Positions 9,545-18,157 of a stretch of 33,821 nt of DNA are shown here, piece by piece. The number at the start of each line of letters is the position of its first letter. Positions within the stretch are counted from its first letter, which is position 1. The position numbers and the translations under genes are program-made. The stretch is from Mesaphorura yosii. Lineage: Eukaryota > Arthropoda > Collembola > Poduromorpha > Tullbergiidae. Under the pieces are notes generated by a model. That model did no database searches, had not been told where the DNA came from, and saw only the letters and a list, made by a program, of their open reading frames with translations. The stretch lies in the NCBI GenBank assembly GCA_009869945.1, contig WIXG01000599.1, forward strand, positions 1-33,821, given 5' to 3'.

Positions 9545-9982
9545 TTGTTTACATTGAACAAATTAGTGTCAGGAAATTACATTACCGTCTTGTCAAACGC
9601 ACGGTACGCGAATTCATTGAGTCTGGTATTTGTGACAGATGGGACAAGAGTAAATGGTCAGTACCGATTATTGGACACAATACTATGCGAAACGCGCTCT
9701 ATATCCAGACTTGGAGCAAAAAGCCGACCATACAAACTGCTTTGCTTGGCCTACCTCAGCCACCTGCATGGGCAAAGAACTCTGCTTCAAATTCCACTCG
9801 TCCCTTTTGCATTGATGACTTCAGTTTCTACATTCGTGTTTTTATTCAAAATCACTCCAATTGGTCTCATATTGGGAAAGAGGAAAGAATGTGTATTTGC
9901 TCCTTTTGTTGCATTCTTCGTGCAGAGTGTTCAAGCAAACGATTGGCACACTTTTCGTTCATGTGCAATTGCAAGCACGTAA
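9545..9982 (+). CDS. Uncertain ORF with two hydrophobic segments
   Basis: A 145-residue open frame in AT-rich DNA. Two hydrophobic stretches (around IPLVPFALMTSVSTFVFLF and VFAPFVAFFVQ) give it a membrane-protein flavour. An AATAAA at 10098 could end a plus-strand transcript. An overlapping ORF in another frame (9460-10059) makes a chance origin possible. I do not recognise it. Confidence 0.25.
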   Translation: MFTLNKLVSGNYITVLSNARYANSLSLVFVTDGTRVNGQYRLLDTILCETRSISRLGAKSRPYKLLCLAYLSHLHGQRTLLQIPLVPFALMTSVSTFVFLFKITPIGLILGKRKECVFAPFVAFFVQSVQANDWHTFRSCAIAST

Positions 9983-10113
9983 ATAGTAAGGTGCAATCCG
10001 TCCGTTCGGATGATCAAGGTGCAAACAAACCTCATAAAACACACGAAGAAATAATTTAATGCGGCATAGAATATTAAAGATCTGCTGAAAAGGAATTGAA
10101 TAAATAACGGTTT

Positions 10114-10124
10114 TATTTTATTCT
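10114..10124 (-). terminator. Polyadenylation signals of the minus-strand GR
   Basis: The minus strand reads AATAAAATAAA about 70 bp past the GR stop at 10191. A plus-strand AATAAA at 10098 faces it, so transcripts from both sides may converge here. Confidence 0.6.
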
Positions 10125-10190
10125 GACAAAAGTGGTGAATTTTGATTCATGAAATTTGGGAACAATTCTGCAACCAAATTCTTTGTCTGA

Positions 10191-11552
10191 TTACCCAAAT
10201 GAAAAAGTACATTTAAACAAGATTGCTTTATCAGCGACCACACACCAGAACTGAAGCACGACCAATTCTTGTAAGAAATAGAGACCCGCTGCGCTGATCC
10301 GAATTGGGCATAGTGTCCTAACCACGCGTTTCTCTATCTCAAAATGTTTCTGGGTACCAAAGTGACCATGCGTTTGTCGGTGCTGGTGCTCATGACTCGC
10401 CGTAAACAAGCTTCTGAGGTACTGAACGCGCCATGTTTGAAGTAGGACCTTGCTTTGCATATAAGTGGCTTCAAATGCTTGTAGGATGAATGTCGCATAA
10501 ACACCAACTGTCGTGAAGATGGCTCCAACTAACAAACGTTCGAACACTGAGCCTCTGGTGTGGTGCCTGATGCAAAGTACACGAAGTAGAAATGGTTCGA
10601 CAATTATACTCACGACTGCTCCTCCATAAGCTATCATGTGTGAATAAGTTTGGAAAATTATCTTGCACATTAAAAACACAGTTTTGTAAGTCTTGATTGC
10701 ATGTTGTGGATGTCTCATCGAATCGATGTTCGATTTTATTTGCCAGTCGTCCACCAAACTGCAGAACAACATATGCCATAGAGTTTTTTCTGATTATGTT
10801 CAAGTCAATCGTACTTACCTGATCTTATTCCGCAGTACATGATTGCCGTACAACGCCATTGTCCCCGTGGTCATTACAAACATTAGTATACGATGTACAA
10901 GCCCAAATCCAAAATACATGTAACTCAAGATGATTCTAACAACTTCAAAACCAACAAACACCCATGGCAGTTGAAATGGCAAAACTGATTGGAGAAGTTG
11001 GTGAAATTCCAGTACTAATGCTACGACAGAATGGTAATAAAGTGGCCATGAACAAATGGCAACAATTGGTGCCCATTTTAATGAGCCGTGCAGAATTTTG
11101 AGCATCTGAAGAAGTATCACCCGAACTGTCTCATCTTTTCGTTTCTCTTCCACGTCGGTGGCTGCATTCATTTCAGATTCTGCAATCTTCTTGCTGAGCA
11201 TTATGAATGAATTAATGACCGAAACAATATCTTGACGACAGTTCCAGTGGATATGATCCATGAGCATGAGAACTGGATTGAAGAGGCTTATGAGGAGAAG
11301 AAACAAGACAAATGTTGGTGTGACATGCTCGTTCTTGTGCAGAATCCTCCAACCAAGCCAAGTACCGAAGATGGTTGTCAGTAGCCAAACCACGCCAAAG
11401 ACACGGTTCAACATGAAGTGAAGGTAGAATAATGTCGAATGAATCCATCTCATACGACGTTTCCTTACACTGAATGCAAATGGTGACACACCACTGAATC
11501 TGTTGAATTTTTGCATCTTGGCTAAATACTCAAATACTTCCTTCTCAAACAT
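10191..11552 (-). CDS. Gustatory-receptor-like seven-transmembrane protein (two exons)
   Basis: Exons 11552-10819 and 10758-10191 are joined by a 60-bp intron (AG|GTAAGTAC ... TTCTGCAG|T). The split codon AG+T keeps the frame and gives 433 residues. Hydrophobic segments are spread along the chain, for example HFMLNRVFGVVWLLTTIFGT, FVLFLLLISLFNPVLML and LLVGAIFTTVGVYATFILQ. The C-terminus RTLCPIRISAAGLYFLQE is the GR-type signature and is close to that of the broken GR at 3415. The coding DNA is AT-rich. The complete frame and clean intron suggest a working receptor. Its ligand cannot be told from sequence. Confidence 0.85.
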
Positions 11553-12109
11553 GATGGCCGAGTTTGGAGAAAATATAGCAAAAAAAACGAGGAAATTCAG
11601 CTCAAATTGAGCGAGGAAAACGCGCTATATACTAAACTCGTGTAGTGTAAGAGACTAGAAAATTTCCACCAAGTGAACCTTAAAATATTTAGAGACAGGA
11701 ATTCTTTACTTTAGGCTAAATAGAATTTATCGACTAGACTCATCCATTAGCATAAAAAATTGCCAAATGGATATTTCCAATTCTGTAACAGAAGAATTTA
11801 AGTGAATGTTCTTGGTCTGTGTTCAAACACGTCAAATATGAGTGGTCGTGCTAATGCAGTGTCAAATTAAGGTCATGGCCTCATGACTTAGTAGTTATGC
11901 AGAATTTTATTAAGACGTCACAGCTCATATAAGCTATATTCTTGTAAACAAGCTAGCACTGCTCTCGGACTTTGGTCATGTCCATCTGCTATCGCACGGC
12001 ATGATCATCATTTCGTTCATCATCTAGGAATTTTTGCGCAACTCAATCTTATTATCCGAAGGTACGCAGACAGTGTTTAAAATATTTCGTAATCATTTGC
12101 ACCGGTGAA
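11553..12109. other. AT-rich spacer with divergent promoter-like sites
   Basis: No gene seen. TATATT elements occur on the minus strand just upstream of the GR start (near 11570). On the plus strand TCATATAAGCTATATT near 11925-11940 may serve the small ORF at 12110. Confidence 0.45.
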
Positions 12110-12271
12110 ATGAAGCTATCGTTACGAATATTTCTGCTACTCGGCGTGATTGCCTTGGGGCATGGTGCCCGGGAAGGACGAGGCAGGAATCGAATCACGG
12201 CTTCATGGCATTGTGTCGGATGTACAATTTCCAATACTCGTCCAGAATATTGGATCAGTCACTGTGATTAA
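12110..12271 (+). CDS. Possible small secreted peptide (53 residues)
   Basis: The ATG at 12110 opens a 53-codon frame whose first 20 residues, MKLSLRIFLLLGVIALGHGA, look like a textbook signal peptide. The short mature part contains three cysteines. A TATA-like site lies about 170 bp upstream. It overlaps a minus-strand frame at 12203-12457 that also looks protein-like, so one of the two may be fortuitous. No family is recognised. Confidence 0.35.
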   Translation: MKLSLRIFLLLGVIALGHGAREGRGRNRITASWHCVGCTISNTRPEYWISHCD

Positions 12272-12490
12272 GTGGCCATCAAGCTCGCCTTTCCTCCACG
12301 CCATCCCGTTCAGTCGAATCATCCCCTGCTGGTCCGACCGCATCCCGATGTTTATCCCAAAGTAGTCGGGGAAACCAACGTCAGGAAGGCCCAGGAGGCT
12401 ATGATCAATCAGTCCATGACGTGTGTACGTGAACGAAGCGGACAAGGCCAGTTTCAAAGTACCAGTGACCAGGAAACTGATACCGGAGAT
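12203..12490 (-). pseudogene. Protein-like frame of unknown family, probably an exon or remnant
   Basis: The minus-strand frame is open from about 12490 to the stop at 12203. It has natural-looking composition with segments such as LPDVGFPDYFGINIGM and WRKGELDGHLITVTDPIFW. A possible acceptor (CCGGTATCAG) sits at its 5' edge. It lies just downstream of ribB on the same strand. I do not recognise it. It could be the last exon of a gene or a second passenger of the ribB insertion. Confidence 0.35.
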
Positions 12491-12548
12491 GGAGAATCAG
12501 CACTGAACTCGAATTCAGAGACCTAACCCAGCCTACTCTATGTCATAC

Positions 12549-12554
12549 TTTTAT
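12549..12554 (-). terminator. AATAAA overlapping the ribB stop codon
   Basis: The minus strand reads CAATAAAAG, where TAA is the ribB stop and AATAAA surrounds it. A eukaryotic polyadenylation signal therefore overlaps the end of this bacterial-type gene. Confidence 0.6.
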
Positions 12555-13171
12555 TGGAATTTATGGCGTATCAGATCTTGAATTGTAATCAGCTTCAGGT
12601 TATGCTGGTCAGCAAACTCTGCGCATTCCTTCAGTCGCTTCATCGTACCATCCGGATTCATGAGCTCCCCGATTAGGGCGACGGGCGGGTCGATTCCTGC
12701 AAGGTAACACAGCTCCACTGCTGCCTCAGTATGTCCAGCACGCTCCAGAACCCCACCTGCTCGAGCAATGAGCGGAAAGATGTGACCAGGCCTGCGTAGC
12801 TCCGTCGGTGTACAATTGGTGGCTCCGAGCCGCTGGAGGGTCAGAGCGCGATCGATTGCGCTGACGCCCATAGGTATTCTGTCGGCAGCGTCAGTACTTA
12901 CCGTGAAGCTCGTTCAATGCAACTCTGTATTCGACTCCGACTCCACCATCAACGGAAGCTCGAGCTCTACAGCACGCTTTGCTGTCATTGGTGCGCAAAG
13001 TATCCCTGATGTGTGACGAATGTAGAAGGCCACCTGGGTGGATGTGGCACCAGCGGCGGCCATGACGAGGTCACCCTCGTTCTCACGGTCCTCGTTGTCC
13101 ATCACTATCACTAATTTCCCATCACGGATGTCGGCCACGGCGGCTGGAGTTGTGTCAAAGTATGTAGCCAT
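12551..13171 (-). pseudogene. ribB: Bacterial-type 3,4-dihydroxy-2-butanone 4-phosphate synthase with one in-frame stop
   Basis: RibB converts ribulose 5-phosphate to 3,4-dihydroxy-2-butanone 4-phosphate in riboflavin synthesis, a pathway animals normally lack. The frame from the ATG at 13171 covers the whole domain without introns. It shows DNEDRENEGDLVMAA (metal and substrate loop), IRHTSGILCAPM, then NTELH, an in-frame TGA at 12914-12916, then TSFTVSTDAAD, GVSAIDRA, RRPGHIFPL, AGGVLERAGHTEAA and GELMNPDGTM, ending with TIQDLI. About 206 codons is normal for bacterial RibB. The bacterial ending (NPDGTM ... ITIQDL) speaks for bacterial rather than fungal origin. The TTG before ISA in most RibB is PMG here. 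A GTAAGT lies just after the TGA, but the frame continues through it with family-like residues, so splicing is not needed. Either a single-nonsense pseudogene or a readthrough case. Confidence 0.88.
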
Positions 13172-13345
13172 TGAATACGTAAATGATGGGTTCATGGAGT
13201 CAAGTATTAGGCATTCATTCATAGAGTGTATGAATAACCGCAGTTTGCGATTACAGAAACAGCGAGATCAACACGAAGCCACCCTTTGTCTTTGCCTATA
13301 TCTACAACTTTCATCAGTGCAGTTTAGAGGTCGAGTCAATTAGCA

Positions 13346-13543
13346 TTAACGCGAATAAAGAGTCTTGTGGCCACAACTTGGCGGGCCACCTTCCAGTATC
13401 TCCTTCATACCCTCGAATCGACGGACGATTGTGAATGTGAATGTCTTTCCATCATGCTCCTGCACCTCCTTCAGAGTGTCTTCGCCTTCCAGTCCAGAAA
13501 ACACAATCACAATCACGCAACATGTAACTCTATTTCGAGCTTG
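13346..13543 (-). pseudogene. Possible C-terminal fragment of a fatty-acid-binding protein
   Basis: A 65-codon minus-strand frame whose last 50 codons look like the end of a cellular FABP/CRABP: GEDTLKEVQEHDGKT, then TIVRRFEGMKEIL, and a terminal SCGHKTLYSR before TAA. FABPs end in the same manner (L-x-x-V-Q-x-x-D-G-K, I-V-R, C-x-R-x-Y-x-R). The N-terminal half is absent and no good acceptor is visible. Recognition is tentative. Confidence 0.4.
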
Positions 13544-13662
13544 TCAGGTTATACTTGGTTTTGTACTGCGCACTCCCAGAGCCGAACCTACGCTCCGTGA
13601 ATTGAACTGAATTTATTCTTCGTCGTCTCATGCCCATGGATTCCCGTTTCATATTTGACTGA

Positions 13663-13992
13663 CTATAGGTCACCTTTCTTCTTTACGACAGTGTAAATCT
13701 CCTTATGGTTAGCATGCGTTGAAATGAACTCCTCGTGGTGGTCCTTGGCCCGTAGGGATTTCCTCCTTTTCTTTGGATTTTCCGAATGACGGGATTTAGA
13801 CGGCCTTCGTGAATACAGTTGTAGAACCCTGCGCCTGGACATTCTACTGATCCGCACCTGACTCAGCTTCTCTCTCACTTTCCTGGCCAGGATATTCAAC
13901 TGTGGAGCATTTGGCGTCGGCGGTGCAGGATGGTTCGCATCCTGTCCAGACCAGTCCAGATGCTCTTCCTCGTCGCCTTGGCGGCCTGTTTC
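13663..13992 (-). CDS. Unrecognised lysine/arginine-rich ORF or exon
   Basis: Minus-strand open frame of about 109 codons from 13992 to the stop at 13663. The first part is acidic and proline-rich (GDEEEHLDWSGQD, PAPPTPNAPQLN). The rest is strongly basic (SRMSRRRVL, NPKKRRKSLRAK), so a nuclear or RNA-binding protein would be conceivable. A possible acceptor (TTATGTAG) precedes it. No family is recognised and there is no independent proof of expression. Confidence 0.35.
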   Translation of the reverse strand, partial: ETGRQGDEEEHLDWSGQDANHPAPPTPNAPQLNILARKVREKLSQVRISRMSRRRVLQLYSRRPSKSRHSENPKKRRKSLRAKDHHEEFISTHANHKEIYTVVKKKGDL

Positions 13993-14014
13993 CTACATAA
14001 GAGTGGCTAGACCC

Positions 14015-14281
14015 CACATCTCCCGCCCTACTCCTCTATTTCTTCAAGACTGTGCTTGGTGACTTATTGGCTGGAAAACAGGACCATAGCGATTGGTTCT
14101 GGGGTCTTTTGGTCTCTACGTTTGCTTGGGTCGCACTGGCTTGGCTCCTGCCTTTATTTTCCAACCCGGTCTAAGCAACATCGAGACTTTGGGACCTGTG
14201 ACTCTTTTGGTTGTATTCACGGCTGCTCATTTTGTACGTGAACTCGGAGACCGGAAATGGGAGGACCGCTGGTTCTGGTGA
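14015..14281 (+). pseudogene. Fragments of an unidentified membrane protein in two frames
   Basis: One plus-strand frame, open from about 14004 to a stop at 14172, gives LLLYFFKTVLGDLLAGKQ and FWGLLVSTFAWVALAWLLPL. An adjacent frame gives LGPVTLLVVFTAAHFV and then GDRKWEDRWFW, stopping at 14281. Read together they look like two or three helices split by a frame shift. I cannot name the family. Intron-exon structure could be an alternative, but there is no good donor at the break. Confidence 0.3.
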
Positions 14282-14446
14282 CATCGATACTCGTACGAGC
14301 TGATAAGCGTCATGATTTTCCTTTTATCATCTTTTAATTCTAACACTAGCAAACAGCTGATTCTTTTCGATGGAGTTGCATCATTATTTTATCGCATCAT
14401 AAAATTGTTACTTTAAAAATTAAAAGCAAATAGTAACTTTTAGATT

Positions 14447-14452
14447 TTATTT
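14447..14452 (-). terminator. Polyadenylation signal of the DUF2236 gene
   Basis: AATAAA on the minus strand, 38 bp after the stop of the DUF2236-like gene. Confidence 0.7.
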
Positions 14453-14489
14453 CTTGAATTTCACTTAAAATGAGTATTTTTTTTAGAGA

Positions 14490-15895
14490 TCAGCCATAAG
14501 CAGAGGTCACAATATCTACTGGATCCGATCCATCAAAACCAAATACATCCTGTGAATTCGATTGAAAGTAGAATTTTTTCGCCATCTCATTCAATCCATC
14601 GCGGACTGAATCGAATTGGGACATCCAAATCAGCTGCTTTAGCCCGGCGTTGAGTGCGCTCTCCGTAATCGAGAGCCGAGCCCTCACATTCGTCGCTCGG
14701 ACGCCCATAAATTCTTCCAGTATCAAAATAATGAACTGTTCCTTTCTCATAAATTGTCCTATGCGTCCCGATCCAAAAATTGCTTCAATAAATCCGGTGA
14801 AGAATGCTTCCCATAAAATCTTGCCGTCATGTCCAAACTGGAACATGCTCGGGACAAAATAAGTCTCGTAGAGTTCTCGATAATATTCTCGGGTCCCTCC
14901 AAGGCCTCCAGGCTGCAGTGCAACGTTGTACTCATCTTCCATTCCCATCGCATAGCCCAAAACTGCCCAAAAATGGTTAAAAGCCTCAAACTCTTCGTCA
15001 CTGGCTCCATGAATTCCACACGCTTCAGGGAACAACACCTGCGGCCCGCCAAGCATCCACTGCGTTAGGCTCATTGATAAGTGACTCATCGGCTTCACAC
15101 CAGCTTTCCTAAGCTTAACCGCCTCAGGATATTCACGAAACTCCTTCGGAATGGTGGAAGCCTCCAAATCTTGGCGCACAGCCTCCCAAAATTCTGTGTC
15201 AGGCTCCTGCCGATCAGGTGAACCTTTTGCGGCCTCCGTTGGAACTTTACGCTTGAGTTGGTTAATAATTTGATGATGAATGCCACGAACGTTGAGCAGA
15301 CTCTCAAGAATCAGGGAATTGACTCCGGGCTCCGTCTGCTCGGCCTCGGGCTCCGCCAGAATCTCAAACCAGAGTTTCATGTGAAGCATTGTTGCTAAGT
15401 AACGTCGATTGGATCGTGACGCCGTATCCGATTTGTTTGTGCTCATGAGAACAGGGACAATGTCTGGAAAACTGGTGAACATTGAAAGTGCCAAAATTGG
15501 ACCATAAAATTGTGAGTAAAAATATTTGGTTGCAAATTTCTGGCCAGCTTCAAAGGAGGTTGCATTGAACCATGAAGGCAACTGGCTCGAGCGTTTTGCG
15601 GATACGCCACTGAATGACTGACCTTCGTAAAGAAGTTCGACTGGTCTTGCACAACTAATCGCAGGCCTGCCAAAAAATAAATCCGCAAGTTAGTGCATAA
15701 ATCCTGAATACTGCTACTTTGACAGCATGGTTGTTAACTTCTGACTTACTTTTCCAATGCATTACTGGCCTCATCCCACGGCGTACACGGAGCCTCCGGA
15801 TTTTTGCCCTGTGCCACTTGCAGGCAGCCTAACACCAAGCAAAGGACGCAGGTGGTTAGGACTTGAATTTGCAGTTTTGTTGTCCAGCACCACAT
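14490..15895 (-). CDS. Secreted DUF2236 / MpaB-like oxygenase family protein (two exons)
   Basis: Exon 1 (15895-15750) begins MWCWTTKLQIQVLTTCVLCL, a signal peptide, and ends in a split lysine codon. An 83-bp intron (GTAAGTC...TTTTTTGGCAG) leads to exon 2 (15666-14490). The joined frame is continuous and gives 440 residues. The body fits the ER-bound oxygenase MpaB / latex-clearing-protein family. NRRYLATMLHMKLWFE lies near residue 135, VRGIHHQ near 177 (the family has an R-x-x-H type heme-ligand motif), and FNHFWAVLGYAMGMEDEYN near 278. Known family members are heme b proteins; some cleave C-C double bonds with oxygen. The animal substrate is unknown. AATAAA follows at 14452. Homologs are patchy in animals and common in fungi and bacteria, so an old transfer is possible, though the intron shows long residence. 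Confidence 0.75.
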
Positions 15896-16515
15896 TTTGT
15901 ACCAAAATTATTAACGACGACACAAGATTCAGCCTTCAGAACTCAAGTCACTGTCTGCATAATTAAAATTGGCTGACACGTGCAAATGCAAATTGAAAAT
16001 CACAAAACCTATGCTGAAAATGAGTTTTTTGAGTGTGCATTTCTGATTCTGTGCTAAAAATGGTAAAGAAGCAGGTTTCAAGCAAATGTAAACGCACTTC
16101 ACTGCTCTTGCTCGTCCTCGTCCAGCCTCGAGTGTTGCAAAAAAACAAAGTCTAAGCCTAACAACGTGATGACATTGTTACATAACGTTAACAACGATGC
16201 CTGCCTGTGAGAGTGGACAGAGGTTGCGTAATCCTGTATGCAACATTCTTGACATTGAAAACTCACTTTCATTATGCAATCGTGCGGCAAGACTTAACGT
16301 TGAAGTATCGATCTTGACTTCGGAAACATGTGAAAACGCTCTGTTCTTGTCTTCAGAGAATTGGAATGGCAAAAATGATACACTTTGGACTTCAGACACA
16401 AAAATACTTCATCCTGCCAATACAAATTTGTTATTTATTAAGCCACTTTTGATTATAATTTAATTCTGTGCCTTCGTAAAATTTTTCACGGGCTACAACG
16501 ACGAATTTAAATCAA
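15896..16515. other. Spacer without a convincing gene
   Basis: About 620 bp. Short ORFs occur on both strands (16197-16463 plus, 16178-16399 minus), but neither shows a family motif and they overlap each other. This stretch should hold the promoter of the DUF2236 gene. Confidence 0.45.
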
Positions 16516-17135
16516 TCAAAGAATGGACGACTCCTCCCAACAAATGTTCAAATAATCGCCTTTCCGACCACGGCTACTATCTCCTGTCCAACGTTTCCAA
16601 CCACCGTGCGCTGGACTTGAATCTTCACTTGCATCTCTCCACAACTTAACCTTAGTAATCCTCGACGATAACGAAGGATCGTACAACATTTCAATATAAC
16701 GATACTGGCCACCTGCACCTTTGGCCAAATCTTGAAAACGGTTCTCTTTATCTTCTTCAATAAATTCTATGGTCGTCGCAGCTTTGCTAGGGTTTCTCGT
16801 CCAAACTGGAACCAACGACACAAATTCACCACCAAAACCAGCATTAAAGTCTGCATGTCCATGTTCAAGCTCAATACTTGTACTTGGCTTACTTACAGCA
16901 TCTCCAGTGTACACAACGCTTATCTTCTCCAAGTATGTAGTTTGTCGAATTGTACGGTCAATAATGAGTTCATCTTGTGGTTTGGGGGCCAATTTAAATT
17001 CTTTCCAGTTTCAGTTTTTTGCCAAGTTGTTCGCTCAAATTTGGCTGCCACACCCCGACTCAAGTCCACAACGAACGTTTGCGGACAAGATTTGAAAATT
17101 TGTACCGAATTCATAGCCAAGATTCAGTTTCACGA
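16516..17135 (-). pseudogene. Broken beta-rich protein with MABP-like repeats, possibly of pore-forming type
   Basis: The minus-strand frame ending at 16516 has no ATG. Its N-terminal side is rich in alternating beta-type residues. Its C-terminal side holds two related motifs, DLAKGAGGQYRYIEM and SSRGRKGDYLNICW, of the 'D-x-x-x-G-x-G-G-x-Y-x-Y' kind seen in MABP/beta-prism domains. Upstream, protein-like reading moves between two frames: one with a G-Y-E-F-G segment near 17130-17100 and another near 17080-17000. The upstream frame has two stops in it. The outline resembles aerolysin/ETX-MTX2-like proteins fused to a carbohydrate- or membrane-binding prism, but that is a guess. The frame changes indicate a decayed gene, or introns I could not place. 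Confidence 0.4.
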
Positions 17136-17147
17136 ACTGTACAGAGA

Positions 17148-17153
17148 TTTATT
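17148..17153 (-). terminator. Polyadenylation signal of the GR remnant
   Basis: AATAAA shares its first base with the final stop codon TAA (17155-17153) of the GR remnant. Confidence 0.55.
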
Positions 17154-18157
17154 TACTTCTTTACGACTAATTGAATCAGAATTTGATGTGTTGTCAATGC
17201 CAAAGAGTAGTTCCCAGCTGTATTTGCCGGTGAGCGTAGCTCTTACAACAATTTGCCAACGTTTACGCCCCGTGCGAGTTTGAAGTAGTTTCGGTCAGTA
17301 GCCGCCACAAGACAGCGGAGAGAACTGTTTAAAAAGTTGTACACAATCATTGTGGGGCTGGCATATCCAGCTGCGGTTGCTACTCCAATTGCAATGGGAC
17401 CCCAACCACCAAGTGCAAGTAACACACCAGAGACGGATTTGTTGGTACAAAAAATGAAGGAGATTATGAACAGCAGCGGTTCGATTCATCAGTGATCATG
17501 TGGAAGAATTGGAGGAGGTAAATCACAAGAATTGGGGACGACAAGGAGAGAGTCAGCACCGTGGCCTTGAGAGTGCGGAGAGTGGTTTCCAGGCTGTCAC
17601 AAGTTTACCAATCGGACTGCTTATACGTACGAGCTAAGCCAAAGTGCGAGTAATTCTTAAAATCCAAAAGTAGCAGTTGTAGCAGGCCTCCAGAGCTTTC
17701 AAACTTACCCATCGGTTCATTCAGGAGCATCAGCGCGTTCAGGAGTTTTGCCAAGCTCTCACCTAACTTGAGGAACCATACCAAAATAGGCATAGCTATC
17801 AGTAAACCCGTAATCAAGAAAATGTTCCCAGGCAACTCCCATATTTTCATTCTCTCTCCATATGTAATTACAATTACAATGAAGTGAAAACATGTCGTGT
17901 ATGATCATGTAATAAAGCAGAATGCTCGAACAATAAATTGATGGCGCACGCGGACTTCAATTCTTAATTGAAAGTGCTTGACCAAGTAGAGTGACGATGA
18001 CTGATGCGCGTCGAGCCATTCTATTCACCACCACGGTGATCGTTTTCCAAATCACACGCCGATTAGCGAGACCAAGCTCTACGATGAGTGCGGTCACGCA
18101 CACGCTCAAACAAATCCCGTACACTGCAAGCGGGATACGAAGGACCTCCAGTGACAT
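17153..18157 (-). pseudogene. Gustatory-receptor-like pseudogene (fragments)
   Basis: Minus-strand frames in series look like pieces of a GR. 18157-17957 has LRIPLAVYGICLSVCVTALI. 17850-17605 has FLITGLLIAMPILVWFLKLG. About 17600-17490 has LSLSSPILVIYLLQFFHMI. 17489-17243 has GWGPIAIGVATAAGYASP. After an in-frame TAA at 17245-17243 the same frame continues with the GR-like tail RSPANTAGNYSLALTTHQ to the stop at 17153. One further TAA near 17607 and one frame change separate the middle pieces. No set of splice sites repairs these, so it appears dead. The 18157-17957 piece may belong to a different copy. Confidence 0.5.

Noticed and set aside
12840..12916. An intron in ribB, suggested by GTAAGT right after the TGA
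   Set aside because: The TGA lies upstream of the GT, so splicing there would not remove it, and the frame through the supposed intron encodes the conserved T-x-F-T-V-S-x-D segment of RibB.
13930..14010. Plus-strand signal-peptide-like ORF beginning MVRILSRPVQ
   Set aside because: It is only 26 residues, is antisense to a longer protein-like frame (13992-13663) and does not connect in frame with the membrane pieces that follow.
16178..16463. Opposing short ORFs between the DUF2236 gene and the beta-rich remnant
   Set aside because: They overlap each other, show no motif and have no supporting splice or promoter signals.
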